From Salinimicrobium sp963739625 (GTDB lineage Bacteria; Bacteroidota; Bacteroidia; Flavobacteriales; Flavobacteriaceae), in NCBI GenBank assembly GCA_963739625.1, contig CAVUAU010000018.1:194312-258311 (forward strand): a stretch of DNA of 64,000 nucleotides, given 5' to 3'. Positions 10,615 through 20,487 of the stretch are shown here, piece by piece. Every line of letters begins with the position of its first letter. Within the stretch, counting starts at the first letter, position 1. The notes under the pieces are model-generated. The model searched no databases. It saw only the letters and a program-made list of their open reading frames with translations, and was not told the DNA's origin. The position numbers and the translations under genes were made by a program.

Positions 10615-12027
10615 ATGATGAGATATACCTGCCTCATTCTTTTGATGTTTTTCGTTTGCAGCGCCAATGCGCAAAACCGGCAGCTGCTCTACAATTTCAA
10701 TGATTTGCCACAAAATTTGATGTCCAACCCGGGTGCCGAGACCAGTTTCGATATGCACGTTGGATTTCCTTTACTTTCAGGAATTCATATTTCGGCAGGT
10801 TCTTCGGGAGTGAGTATGTATGACATTTTTCAGCAAGGCGCTCCTGGTTCCATCAACAAAAGAATTGGTGACAAGCTGGATGATCTGTCCAGGAACGATT
10901 TTTTTGTCGTTAATCAACAGATGGAAATCCTTTCCCTGGGCTGGAGGGATAATAGAAAAAGATACTATTCTGCCGGGATATACCAGGAGCTGGATGCATT
11001 TATGTACTTTCCAAAAGATCTGGCGGTGCTGGCCTATGAAGGTAATAAGGATTACATAGGGAGAGACTTTAAATTTTCTGATGCTGCCTTTACAGCCGAT
11101 GTGCTCAACGTTTTTCATGTTGGCTTCACAAATTATTATTCTGAAGATTTTAATTATGGGTTTCGGGCAAAGCTGTATTCCGGAGTGCTCAATGGCTACA
11201 GCGTGGGAAATCGTGGCACTTTTAGAACAGAAGTTTCTCCTGAAGGTCCTAACCTCTACCGGCATTATTTAAGTGACATTGACATCCTGGTAAGGACCTC
11301 GGGCTATGCAGAGCTTGTAGACTCAGAAGATGTTACCGGCCTTAATACGATGGGAATCCTCGGGGAAAGGGCATTTTTGGGAGGAAATCTCGGTCTGGGT
11401 TTAGACGCAGGATTTACGTGGTATCCTACAGATCAATACAGGATCACCGGAAGTATTCTCGATATCGGGTTTATAAACCAGACCAGGAATGTGGAGAATT
11501 ACAGGTATTATGGCGACTATGAAACCAGCGGGATTGAACTGCTTTTCCCGGGACCGGGTGAAAAAACGACTTCGTATTGGGATGAATGGGAGAATGATCT
11601 TGACCGTCATTTAAAAGATGAGACCCTTTACAATTCCTACATCACCTGGAGACCGGTTAAAGTCAATGCTTCAATAGATTTTGGATTTGTTGAAAATGCC
11701 GAACCCTGCAATTGTCGTGAACCTATGGGGCGAAGGCGTTATTTCAACCACGTGGGCTTGCATCTTTTTGCCATGAAGCGGCCAAGAGGCCTGCACTATG
11801 CCACCACTTTCTCCTATGATAAGACGTTTAATGAGTTCTTTAGGGCGAAAGTGACTTACACGGCAGATTCTTTTTCCTATACTAATTTTGGAGTACTGCT
11901 GTCTGGCCGGCTGTACAATTTTAATGTTTATCTTGCTGCAGACAATTTACTGGGGTATACCAATCTCGCTAAAGCCCGAAATGCTTCAGTGCAACTTGGA
12001 CTGCAGTTAATCTTTAACAGGGAATGA
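10615..12027 (+). CDS. DUF5723 family putative outer membrane beta-barrel protein
   Basis: A 470-residue protein with signal peptide MMRYTCLILLMFFVCSANAQ and the opening typical of DUF5723 proteins (YNFNDLPQNLMSNPGAETS, then FDMHVGFPLLSGIHISAGSS). The body consists of alternating aromatic beta strands ending in a short strand (LGLQLIFNRE), consistent with a barrel. The role is uncharacterised; the family is restricted largely to Bacteroidetes and resembles PorP-like barrels. Its stop codon overlaps the next gene's ATG (ATGA-type, at 12024-12027), so translation is coupled. Family call is moderately strong, from sequence memory only. Confidence 0.78.
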   Translation: MMRYTCLILLMFFVCSANAQNRQLLYNFNDLPQNLMSNPGAETSFDMHVGFPLLSGIHISAGSSGVSMYDIFQQGAPGSINKRIGDKLDDLSRNDFFVVNQQMEILSLGWRDNRKRYYSAGIYQELDAFMYFPKDLAVLAYEGNKDYIGRDFKFSDAAFTADVLNVFHVGFTNYYSEDFNYGFRAKLYSGVLNGYSVGNRGTFRTEVSPEGPNLYRHYLSDIDILVRTSGYAELVDSEDVTGLNTMGILGERAFLGGNLGLGLDAGFTWYPTDQYRITGSILDIGFINQTRNVENYRYYGDYETSGIELLFPGPGEKTTSYWDEWENDLDRHLKDETLYNSYITWRPVKVNASIDFGFVENAEPCNCREPMGRRRYFNHVGLHLFAMKRPRGLHYATTFSYDKTFNEFFRAKVTYTADSFSYTNFGVLLSGRLYNFNVYLAADNLLGYTNLAKARNASVQLGLQLIFNRE

Positions 12028-12779
12028 AAAATTATTTATTGGTCGTAGGAATGTTTTTTGTTTTTGGGTTTTCTTCGGTTGCCCAGGAACTAAATAACTA
12101 CAAGTACGTACGGGTGCCTGAAAAATTCGATTTTCAAAAGGAGGAAAATAAGTACAGGCTTAACGAGCTGATGGCCTTTCTGCTGGGAAAGCAGGATTTT
12201 GAAGTGCTTTATAAAAACCCTGTGCCGGAAGGTGTTTCTGCCTGTGACATTTTAGAGGCCGATGTTCACAACAAGTCGGGGCTTTTCAAAACCAAAGTTT
12301 ATTTCACCCTGACTGACTGTAACAACAAAACCTTATTTACTTCTGAAGTTGGCGATAGCCGAATAAAAGAATTTAAAGAAAGTTATCAGGAGGCACTTCG
12401 GGAGGCGTTTCAATCTTTGGAAGAACTGCAACATCAATATTCAGAAGGTCCAAAAACAGTAGTTGTGCAGGCAATTGTTCCTGCGGAAGAAAAGATTTCT
12501 GAAGTAGGAGAGGAAAATTCGGCTGAAGTTGAAGGAACTGCTTTTGTCAATGGCGGAAAATCTTATCTCCTGAAGCAAACAGCTTCGGGATTTACACTTT
12601 TTAAAGGTAATGGAGAAACAGTGTTTGCCAAATTGGTGAAATCGGGAAGAGGAGACAGCTATCTCTACACTTCAGAAAAAATAAATGGAAATGCCTTTTT
12701 TGACGCAAAGGGTAATCTGGTAGTTGAATACCTCGTCGATGGTCAGCTGGTGAATGTACTTTACAGCAGGGTTCAATAG
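12024..12779 (+). CDS. Secreted/periplasmic protein of unknown function
   Basis: A 251-residue protein with signal peptide (MKNYLLVVGMFFVFGFSSVA, cleaved before QELNNY). Two regions can be seen: an N-terminal domain with a conserved-looking block (YKYVRVPEKFDFQKEENKYR) and a C-terminal beta-rich part (TASGFTLFKGNG, YSRVQ end). A Glu-rich linker joins them at about residues 150-175. I recognise this as a recurring flavobacterial hypothetical but know no function. It is translationally coupled to the DUF5723 barrel upstream, suggesting an envelope role. Its last seven bases overlap the end of rarA on the opposite strand. Confidence 0.75.
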   Translation: MKNYLLVVGMFFVFGFSSVAQELNNYKYVRVPEKFDFQKEENKYRLNELMAFLLGKQDFEVLYKNPVPEGVSACDILEADVHNKSGLFKTKVYFTLTDCNNKTLFTSEVGDSRIKEFKESYQEALREAFQSLEELQHQYSEGPKTVVVQAIVPAEEKISEVGEENSAEVEGTAFVNGGKSYLLKQTASGFTLFKGNGETVFAKLVKSGRGDSYLYTSEKINGNAFFDAKGNLVVEYLVDGQLVNVLYSRVQ

Positions 12780-14051
12780 CCGTACTTCTCTTTCCATCTT
12801 TTCTTTAAGAATTCCCGCTGTGCCTGCTCCCGCTGATTATTTCCCGGGTTGAAGAAAGCTGTATTGGAAATTTCTGCGGGAAGAAACTCGGTTGCTGCAA
12901 AATTTCCCTGGTAATTGTGCGCATATTTATAATCTTCGCCGTAGCCCAGATCTTTCATCAATTTTGTAGGTGCATTCCTTATAGCCAACGGAACCGGAAG
13001 ATCTCCCGTCTTTTTGACTGCTGCCTGTGCCTCATTTATGGCCATATAAGAGGCATTACTTTTTGCTGAAGTAGCGAGATAGATGGCGCATTGGCTCAAA
13101 ATGATGCGCGACTCGGGATATCCAATGGTGGTAACAGCCTGGAAGGTGCTGTTGGCCATGATGAGTGCCGTGGGATTAGCGTTTCCAATGTCTTCACTGG
13201 CAAGAATAAGGAGCCGCCTCGCGATAAACTTAACGTCCTCACCGCCTTCGATCATGCGGGCCAGCCAGTAAACAGCGGCGTTAGGATCACTGCCTCTAAT
13301 GGATTTGATGAAAGCCGAGACAATATCGTAATGCTGTTCTCCTGTCTTATCGTAGAGCACAGTGTTCTGCTGCACCTTGTCGAGCACCATTTTATTTGTG
13401 ACCTCCACGTTGTCACTTTCTTCGGAAGTTACTATAAGCTCAAAGATGTTGAGTAATTTTCTAGCATCTCCCCCGCTTAATCGCAGCAGAGCTTCAGTCT
13501 CTTTAAGGGTGATGTTCTTTTTGGCAATGATGCTGTCCTCTTTCATTGCTCTTTCCAGGAGCGCGACTAGATCGTCTTTTGAAAAAGCTTTTAAAACGTA
13601 AACCTGGCTCCGGGATAGCAGTGCGGGGATAACCTCGAAACTCGGATTTTCTGTAGTAGCGCCAATAAGGGTGATCCAGCCTTTTTCAACGGCACCCAGT
13701 AAAGAATCCTGTTGAGATTTACTAAAGCGATGGATCTCATCGATGAACAGAATTGGATTTTTTGTAGTAAAAAGACCTTCACTCTTTTTTGCCTTTTCAA
13801 TCACCTCCCGTACATCCTTTACGCCACTATTAATTGCACTGAGGGTGAAAAAAGGTCGGTCAGAGGCTTCGGCGATGATATTGGCTAAAGTAGTTTTTCC
13901 CAACCCCGGGAGGTCCCCACAAGATCATGCTGGGAATGATGTTTCTTTTGATCTGGTTGCGAAGCGCTGCATCTGGCCCAACTAAATGCTGCTGACTAAG
14001 ATAATCATCGAGCGTTTTTGGGCGTAATCTTTCGGCAAGAGGTTTGTTCAT
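12773..14051 (-). CDS. rarA: Replication-associated recombination protein A, AAA+ ATPase (frameshift near 13906)
   Basis: RarA/MgsA is a clamp-loader-like AAA+ ATPase acting at stalled replication forks. The N-terminus MNKPLAERLRPKTLDDYLSQ is the classic opening. Walker A (GPPGxGKTTLANI) spans the frameshift, Walker B is ILFIDEIHRFSKSQQDSLL, sensor 1 is LIGATTENPSFEV, and the C-terminal tetramerisation region ends in RWKEKYGY. The break lies inside a C/G run (about 13903-13911): dropping one base turns GPPGVGKNYFS into GPPGLGKTTLA. A lesion in Walker A that a homopolymer miscall would fully explain points to sequence error. Repaired length is about 425 residues, as expected. It diverges from the rhomboid gene across an interval that contains a palindrome. 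Confidence 0.9.
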
Positions 14052-14073
14052 AATGTAAAAATACTAATTTGAA

Positions 14074-14103
14074 GGATGTCAAAAAATATCATTTTTGACG
14101 TCC
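14074..14103. promoter_or_regulatory. Palindrome in the rarA / rhomboid divergent interval
   Basis: The arms GGATGTCAAAAA (14074-14085) and TTTTTGACGTCC (14092-14103) are complementary at 11 of 12 positions around a 6-nt spacer. The site is 23 bases upstream of rarA and about 125 bases upstream of the rhomboid gene. It could be an operator for a dimeric regulator or a transcribed hairpin in the rarA leader. Confidence 0.45.
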
Positions 14104-14228
14104 TCTTTGTCAGTGACATTGAAGAGGTAGGTTTTAAAAGTTCCTGAAAATGCCATTTTTGAAGCTGAATTGTCAGGTTGGGTGAACTGGTGGACTTTTT
14201 GTAATATTAATTCAGAAAAATCTCACTT

Positions 14229-14948
14229 GTGAAACATAAGGATCCTTTCGTTTTTACTACCGGCGTCTTTGGGTATCCTGTGAGCTTTATCCTGCTCATC
14301 TGGATCGTCTATTGGGTTGAGGTGAGATTCGGTTTCAATTTCAACGACTTCGGAATTTATCCCCGCACCCTGAAAGGTCTTCGCGGAATACTTTTTTCAC
14401 CCTTTGTTCACAGCAATATTGAGCACTTGTTTCACAATACGGTTCCGCTTTTTGTCCTGAGCATGTCCTTGTTCTATTTTTACCGGAAGATAAGCTGGAG
14501 AATTCTCTTTTTTGGGCTCCTCCTAACCGGGATCCTTACCTGGATCATTGGGCGGCCCTCTTATCACATAGGAGCAAGCGGGATTATTTATATGCTGGCC
14601 GGGTTTCTCTTTTTCAAAGGAATTTTTTCAAAATATTACCGGCTGGTCGCACTCTCTTTAATTGTCGTCTTCCTCTATGGAGGATTGCTGTGGTATGTAG
14701 CTCCTATTGATCCTGAAATTTCCTGGGAAGGTCACCTTTCAGGCCTTGTTTCCGGGCTTTTGTTTGCGGTGATCTACAGGAAGAATATCGCCAGGGCACC
14801 CAAGTATGAATGGGAGCGGGAGTCCTATAAAGAGGAAGATGATCCTTTTATGCGGCATTTCGATAAGGACGGTAACTTTATTGAAAATCCCGACGGGGAT
14901 GACAATCCCGAGTACATCTACCACTTCAAAAAAAGTGAGGAAGAATAG
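14229..14948 (+). CDS. Rhomboid family intramembrane serine protease
   Basis: A 239-residue integral membrane protein with the rhomboid catalytic dyad. The nucleophile is in GASG (Ser at about residue 117) and the partner is His169 in WEGHLSGLVSG. The conserved loop HSNIEHLFHNTVPLF at residues 61-75 is also present. About six membrane segments are visible, followed by a charged C-terminal tail of about 55 residues (KYEWERESYKEEDDPFMRHF region). The start codon is GTG. It should cleave membrane proteins within the bilayer; no substrate can be inferred. It is divergent from rarA and convergent with rlmB, so it is probably transcribed alone. Confidence 0.9.
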   Translation: MKHKDPFVFTTGVFGYPVSFILLIWIVYWVEVRFGFNFNDFGIYPRTLKGLRGILFSPFVHSNIEHLFHNTVPLFVLSMSLFYFYRKISWRILFFGLLLTGILTWIIGRPSYHIGASGIIYMLAGFLFFKGIFSKYYRLVALSLIVVFLYGGLLWYVAPIDPEISWEGHLSGLVSGLLFAVIYRKNIARAPKYEWERESYKEEDDPFMRHFDKDGNFIENPDGDDNPEYIYHFKKSEEE

Positions 14949-14981
14949 GGGGTCAAAAAAGCCTTTTTCCGAAGGTCTTAA

Positions 14982-15718
14982 CTAAAGTCTTTGGCGTACG
15001 ACTTCGTACAGAAAAGCGCCACAGGCAACAGAGACGTTTAGCGAACCAATAGTTCCCTGTAAAGGCAATTTTGCTTTTTCGTCTACTGCTTTTAAGACCG
15101 AAGGAGCAATTCCTTTTGCCTCATTTCCCATGATTAAAGCTACAGGTATACTGAGATCTTTGGAGTAGAGCAGGTCATCTGTTTTTTCGGTCGCGGCGAC
15201 TACTTTAATTCCCGAAGCCTGCATGTAAAAAACAGCATCTTTGATGTGATCTACTTTTACAAGCGGCACATTAAATATCGCACCCGCCGAGGTCTTGACT
15301 GTATCAGCGGTCACCGGGGCACCGCCTTTTTTCTGAATAATAATTGCGTCCACCCCACAACATTCTGCAGTCCTTATTATAGCTCCAAAATTTCGTACAT
15401 CGTCGATCTGGTCCAGGAGAAGGAAAAGGGGAGGAGTAGCTTTGTTCAATGCTGCACGCTACCACATCTTCAAGTTCGGCAAAGGCTACAGGAGAAATTT
15501 TTGCAACTACTCCCTGATGGTTTCCTTTGACCATTCGGTTGAGCTTTTCCACCGGAACATAAGAAAGATTATAATCGCCGGCAGAAAGCAACTCTTTGAA
15601 GGTCGTTAAAAAGTGTTCCCGAAAGGCCTTTTTGGATAAAGATCTTATCGATGGTCTTGTCATTTTGAATGGCTTCTATGACAGCATGAATGCCGAAGAT
15701 GGTGGTGGTTTCTTTCAT
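14982..15718 (-). CDS. rlmB: 23S rRNA (guanosine-2'-O)-methyltransferase RlmB, SpoU family (two frameshifts)
   Basis: SPOUT-class tRNA/rRNA 2'-O-methyltransferase. The true start is ATG 15718 (MKETTTIFGIHAVIEAIQND), giving the N-terminal substrate-binding domain. A frameshift near 15600 moves reading to KELLSAGDYNLSYVPVEKLN. A second near 15450 moves it to LNKATPPLFLLLDQIDDVRN. The SPOUT motifs are then intact: DVRNFGAIIRTAECCG, VALIMGNEAKGI and LNVSVACGAFLYE. Each break is repaired by deleting one base, giving about 245 residues, normal for RlmB. Two independent one-base insertions in one well-conserved gene favour sequencing error over decay. It is separated from the upstream susCD pair by a strong terminator. 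Confidence 0.85.
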
Positions 15719-15734
15719 GCCTCAAATATAGCCA

Positions 15735-15761
15735 TAAAAAAACCACCCGTAAAGGGTGGTT
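15735..15761 (-). terminator. Rho-independent terminator of the susCD operon
   Basis: Perfect 8-bp stem AACCACCC (15741-15748) / GGGTGGTT (15754-15761) with a 5-nt loop. In the minus-strand transcript it is followed by a run of six or more U (15735-15740). It lies directly after the SusD stop and before the rlmB start. Confidence 0.85.
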
Positions 15762-15795
15762 CTTTCTTAATCTATTGGTATTATGTAACCAGTTA

Positions 15796-17235
15796 CTAGT
15801 TTCCTTGACCTGTAATGTCCCAGAAAACTCGTGAATCTTTTTTGTCACCACCCATAGCGGCACTTCCGGCAGCGTATTGGTCTGGGTTGACATCTTTTTC
15901 ACTGTTTCCATACAGGTAACGTCTTGGAACAGCTTCTCCAGAAACTGCAGGACGGGTGAAGGTGTCTGGATAGTCAAGTAGTCTCCAGGTACTCCAGGCT
16001 TCGAAACCTCTACCATAAAGAGCGATGTACTTTTGTCTTCCAATAACTTGTTTCCAGTCACCGGCTGCAGTGTCATAAGCAACTTCAGGCTGAGCTAAGT
16101 AAGCATCTGCTTCTGCTTGTGTACCACCCCAGTAAAGGATAGATGCAGTAACGGCTGCGTTATAGTGAGCTTCAGCATCACCTTCAATAAGACCTCTCTC
16201 AATAGCTTCGGCTAACAAGAACTCTACTTCATCATAACTTAGAAGAACACCTTCCAGGTCTGGTTGATACCATGCATCACCAATGTGTGTATAGTCTGTA
16301 AAAGCAGCACCAGCTCCGTAAGGGGCTCCTACATAAGGATCCTTGTTGTCTGCCAGATACACGTCGGTTCTTGGATCATCAAGTGGAGTGATAAGATCTA
16401 CGAAAGTATCAGCTACCAAGAAGTCATCACGACCAGATTGAACCAGGCTTACCCAAATTGGGTTGGTGTTAGGTGGTGTAGCTTCGAAAGGAAACGCGAA
16501 GTTGTCATCTTCTGAAGTAAATACACCGCCTGCAACTGCTTCCTGAGCAAGTTGAGCTGCTTTAGCGTGATCGTAATCAGCAATTCTAACAGCCATTCTC
16601 AATTTTAGAGAGTTTCCGAATTTTTTCCATTGAGAAACATCTCCGTCATAGATCAAGTCGGCAGCTCCAAATGCCTGGCTTCCTGCATCAAGATTAGCAA
16701 GGGCCGCATCAATACGAGTAAACAGATCAGCATAAATATCCTCATCATTGTCATAAGCAGGAGTTAAGTTTTCTACTCCTTGTAATGCTTCAGAATAAGG
16801 GATATCACCATAAGTGTCTACTAATACATGCCAGGTGTAAACTTCCATAAGTTCAAGCACGCCCAATTGAGCTGCTTTTTCACCCTCTGGCAAAAACTCA
16901 TTGTTGTTCACAAGTTCTTTTGCTTTTTGCAAGTCAATAAGTACATCTCTGTACAAGTATAAGAACAAGTTACCTCCAATGTCACGACCTCTAATGTCGT
17001 AGTTCACTTCATCGGTATACTGGGTCTCTGTCCAGTACTGGGCAAACAATTTGAAAATGTTATAGTTCACACTAGTACTTTCCATACGCTGAAACAGGTC
17101 GTGTTCAGCACTTGTGAGCAAGTATCCCGCAGGTACGTCGCTAGGATTCTTGTCGTCCACATTCCAGCCTTCGAAATCTTCACATGATGTAAATGTGATG
17201 CCGATCAAAAAGGCGATTAATAATACTTTTTTCAT
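15796..17235 (-). CDS. SusD/RagB-type nutrient-binding outer membrane lipoprotein
   Basis: A 479-residue surface lipoprotein (lipobox FTSC at the end of MKKVLLIAFLIGITFTSC). The start EDFEGWNVDDKNPSDVPAGY and the following helix-rich repeats match the SusD-like group whose members often sit beside a SusC without an obvious glycan locus. SusD proteins bind ligand outside the cell and close like a lid over the partner SusC barrel. The gene begins 13 bases after the SusC stop, so they form one operon ended by the terminator at 15735-15761. No glycoside hydrolase, peptidase or regulator accompanies the pair, so the substrate (glycan, peptide or other) cannot be inferred. Confidence 0.9.
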   Translation of the reverse strand: MKKVLLIAFLIGITFTSCEDFEGWNVDDKNPSDVPAGYLLTSAEHDLFQRMESTSVNYNIFKLFAQYWTETQYTDEVNYDIRGRDIGGNLFLYLYRDVLIDLQKAKELVNNNEFLPEGEKAAQLGVLELMEVYTWHVLVDTYGDIPYSEALQGVENLTPAYDNDEDIYADLFTRIDAALANLDAGSQAFGAADLIYDGDVSQWKKFGNSLKLRMAVRIADYDHAKAAQLAQEAVAGGVFTSEDDNFAFPFEATPPNTNPIWVSLVQSGRDDFLVADTFVDLITPLDDPRTDVYLADNKDPYVGAPYGAGAAFTDYTHIGDAWYQPDLEGVLLSYDEVEFLLAEAIERGLIEGDAEAHYNAAVTASILYWGGTQAEADAYLAQPEVAYDTAAGDWKQVIGRQKYIALYGRGFEAWSTWRLLDYPDTFTRPAVSGEAVPRRYLYGNSEKDVNPDQYAAGSAAMGGDKKDSRVFWDITGQGN

Positions 17236-17247
17236 CTTCTATTTTTT

Positions 17248-20200
17248 TTAAAATTGTAGTTTAACGCTAAAGCCATAATCCTTTGTTGTAGGATATGCAC
17301 CCGATTGATAACCTTGAACGTTACCTGAACTCAAACCAGCTTCTGGGTCAGAGTAAGGGATGCTTTTGTCAATAATCCAAAGGTTTCTTCCAATTGCAGA
17401 AAGAGTGATACCCTGGAAGAAGGTGTCTTTCAAAGTCTCCTTAGAGAAAGAGTAAGACAAAGAAACTTCTCTTAGCTTAACAAATCCTGCATCATACACG
17501 TGTAGTGCGGTAGGAGCCCTTACATAACCTAAAGCATTAGCAAAGTTACTCATGTCTGTTCTCACTGAATTAGGTGTACCGTCAGAAACTGGGTTGCCAT
17601 CAGCATCAGTTCCGGTTTGAACAACCCCAGGTAGAATGATACCACCACTATCAGGTCCATCAGTAAGAGGATCCCTTTTTGGGTTTCCAAGATCGTTAAG
17701 TCCGGCAGTTTCTGGATACAGACCTGTAGACATACCATACCAGGTGTCAAGTGAGAACACGCTACCACCTTTTTGCATGTCGATCAGGAAGCTCAATGCG
17801 AAGTTTTTGTAAGATACACGGTTGTTGATACCGCCTTTCCAGTCTGGTTGGTAAGTACCAAGATCCTCATCTTCACTTTCAGTAACAAGGTACCTTCCGT
17901 TATCTGGGTTGATCATTCTGTTTCCATTGTCATCATAAACAAAGTTACTACCTCTAATCATACCGTAAGGTTCACCAACAGTAGCGTTGATTGATCCTTC
18001 CTGTAGACTTGCTAACTGAAGGTTTTTCAAACCGGCAGGTAAAGAAAGTACTTTACTTTCGTTCTTAGCCCAGTTAACATCAATTCTCCATTCGAAATCA
18101 TCAGTTCTTACCGGTGATCCCCAAAGAGCTAGCTCAATACCTTTGTTCTGAACTTCACCTGCATTAAGCCATTGTCCGGAATATCCGATAGCCGGGGTGA
18201 CAGAAATGTTGGTAAGAAGATCTGTTGATGTTTTGTCATACAAGGAAAGGTCAAAACCTAACCTTCTTGCACCAAAGATCATTTCAAGTCCAATTTCCTT
18301 TTCTGTAGACTCCTCGTTTTTAAGATTCGAGTTGTAGTTTGTAGAAGGCAAAGAGGCTGAAGCCTGTCCTTGTACAGGAGTATTAAGATCAAAAGTGTTA
18401 TAAAGGATTAATGGTGCTGCAGCATTACCTGTTTTAGCATAACCCATTCTAAGCTTTCCTAGGTTCACAAAGTCAGAACCTATAAAGTCAGAGAACACAA
18501 AACTTCCTGAAATACCGTAGTAGTCATACTTGTTATCCTTTTTTGGAAGGGTCGAAGCAATGTCGTATCTGTAAGATCCTTCAAGGAACAGCATGTCTTT
18601 CCATCCTAAGGATACGTTGGCAAAATAACCGTCGGTTCCCGAGTAGTACTCGTATTGACCAGGAGCATTAATAGGGTTTGCGGAGTTACTTAGTGCCCAC
18701 AATCCGTCAATATTGATTCCACCATTGGTTGAAGCAAAAAGACTTGAATAGTGCTCTCTTAAGATGTTTGTACCAAGGATTGCTCTAACGTTCAGGTCCT
18801 CAGAAAGGTCTCTATCGAACTGAAGTTGAAGGTCATAGTTGTTTTGTGTATATGACTCGTTAAAAATACTGTAAGAAGATACAGCTGTACTGTTATTGTT
18901 AATGCGTTCCTCTTGATTACCAGAGTACGTATCAATGGTTGCTCTTCCAAAAATGTTCAACCAGTCCGTAATTTCATAGGTTAAGTTGAAATTACCGATA
19001 AGACGGTTTCTCAAGTCTGTTTCGTAGTTGTTGTAACGCATCCAGTAAACGTTATCATGGTAGATAGCGTGTAGATCTTCATCGATATAGCTGGTATTCC
19101 AGGTGATGTTATCTTTTGTCTTGAAATAAGCCTCTTTTTGCGCTTTAACATCTACGTTTGTTTGCCACCATTGTCTTGAGGTCTGCATAAAGTTCTGGGA
19201 ATCATACCCTGTCCCATAACGACCTTTACCATCTGTTTTGTTATAGGAAGCGGTTGCTGCGGCAGTCAATTTGTCAGTAAGTTTGTAAGATGCAGAGAAA
19301 TCTACGTTATCTCTAATGATCTCACTGTTAGGCATAATACCTGTGGTATTGGTTTTGCTGTAGCCTAATTTGAAATTTCCCTTTTCACTTGCACCGTCTA
19401 AGAAAACGCTGTTGAACAAGGAAGTTCCTGTTTGAAAAACGTAAGAAGGGTCGTGCTCTCCAGCTACCCATGGTGTAGCCTGGCCATAAGTGTCCAATTG
19501 TGGGTAAAATGAATCCCACTGGTGAACCATGCGAGTAGGATCAAAAGCAGGACCGTAAGACCCATCCCAATCTGCAAGTACGTAAGGCTCGTCGTTTTTG
19601 TAATAGAAATCATCATGGTAGTAACCTACCCAATATCCTGCACCATACTCCTTTTGGTAAGTAGCAAAGGTGTCTGGATTGTACTTGTTGAAAGTCACAG
19701 ATGAATTTACTGTTACGCCAATTCCCCGATTTGTTCCTTTTCCTTTTTTAGTGGTGATTACGATAACACCATTAGCGGCACGAGATCCGTAAAGTGCTGT
19801 AGCAGCTCCACCTTTAAGTACGTTAATAGAGGCGATGTTGTCTGGGTTGATATCAGCCGCAGCGTTACCATAGTCATAACCTCCACGACCCGATGTTTGT
19901 GTGCCTCCGTTGCTGTTCATGTTACTAATTGGCACACCATCAACTACAAAAAGCGCCTGGTTATTACCATAAAGAGATGAATAACCACGAATTACAACGT
20001 TGGTTGATCCACCTAAGGTTCCACTGCTCTTAACATCAATACCGGCAACTTTACCAGATAAAGAGTTAACGAAGTTGGCGTCCTTAACAGTGTTTACGGC
20101 TGAACCATCTACTTCCTGGGAAGCATAACCTAACGATTTCTTCTCCCTCTCTATACCGAGGGCGGTTACTACCACTTCCTTAAGTTGAGCGGCATCAGCT

Positions 20201-20487
20201 TCCATAACCACATCTACCGTACTGATGTCCCCAATAGGATATTCAGCAGTTTTTAACCCAATGTAAGAGAAGACAAGAACTTCTCCCTGATCTGCTTTAA
20301 TGGAATAATTACCATCAAAATCAGTTTGGGTTCCCCTTGTTGTGCCTTTAATCACAACGTTTACCCCGGGGAGGGGCATTCCACTTTCGTCCGTTACGGT
20401 TCCCGTAACGGTTTGTTCTTGTGCAAATGTAATTTGCACAACCAACGCCAGTAATAGCGTTAGCAATCCACTAAACTTTGTTTTCAT
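17248..20487 (-). CDS. SusC/RagA family TonB-linked outer membrane protein
   Basis: A 1,079-residue TonB-dependent transporter. The signal peptide MKTKFSGLLTLLLALVVQIT is followed by a carboxypeptidase-regulatory-like domain (VTGTVTDESGMPLPGVNVVI, residues about 27-102). A TonB box and plug region come next (QLKEVVVTALGIEREKKSLG, then VVIRGYSSLYGNNQALFVVD near residue 165). The 22-strand barrel ends with the typical aromatic terminus DYGFSVKLQF. It imports a large nutrient across the outer membrane using TonB energy, together with the SusD lipoprotein encoded just downstream. The frame is intact throughout. Regulation is unknown; no sigma/anti-sigma pair or hybrid sensor is adjacent. Confidence 0.95.
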   Translation of the reverse strand: MKTKFSGLLTLLLALVVQITFAQEQTVTGTVTDESGMPLPGVNVVIKGTTRGTQTDFDGNYSIKADQGEVLVFSYIGLKTAEYPIGDISTVDVVMEADAAQLKEVVVTALGIEREKKSLGYASQEVDGSAVNTVKDANFVNSLSGKVAGIDVKSSGTLGGSTNVVIRGYSSLYGNNQALFVVDGVPISNMNSNGGTQTSGRGGYDYGNAAADINPDNIASINVLKGGAATALYGSRAANGVIVITTKKGKGTNRGIGVTVNSSVTFNKYNPDTFATYQKEYGAGYWVGYYHDDFYYKNDEPYVLADWDGSYGPAFDPTRMVHQWDSFYPQLDTYGQATPWVAGEHDPSYVFQTGTSLFNSVFLDGASEKGNFKLGYSKTNTTGIMPNSEIIRDNVDFSASYKLTDKLTAAATASYNKTDGKGRYGTGYDSQNFMQTSRQWWQTNVDVKAQKEAYFKTKDNITWNTSYIDEDLHAIYHDNVYWMRYNNYETDLRNRLIGNFNLTYEITDWLNIFGRATIDTYSGNQEERINNNSTAVSSYSIFNESYTQNNYDLQLQFDRDLSEDLNVRAILGTNILREHYSSLFASTNGGINIDGLWALSNSANPINAPGQYEYYSGTDGYFANVSLGWKDMLFLEGSYRYDIASTLPKKDNKYDYYGISGSFVFSDFIGSDFVNLGKLRMGYAKTGNAAAPLILYNTFDLNTPVQGQASASLPSTNYNSNLKNEESTEKEIGLEMIFGARRLGFDLSLYDKTSTDLLTNISVTPAIGYSGQWLNAGEVQNKGIELALWGSPVRTDDFEWRIDVNWAKNESKVLSLPAGLKNLQLASLQEGSINATVGEPYGMIRGSNFVYDDNGNRMINPDNGRYLVTESEDEDLGTYQPDWKGGINNRVSYKNFALSFLIDMQKGGSVFSLDTWYGMSTGLYPETAGLNDLGNPKRDPLTDGPDSGGIILPGVVQTGTDADGNPVSDGTPNSVRTDMSNFANALGYVRAPTALHVYDAGFVKLREVSLSYSFSKETLKDTFFQGITLSAIGRNLWIIDKSIPYSDPEAGLSSGNVQGYQSGAYPTTKDYGFSVKLQF

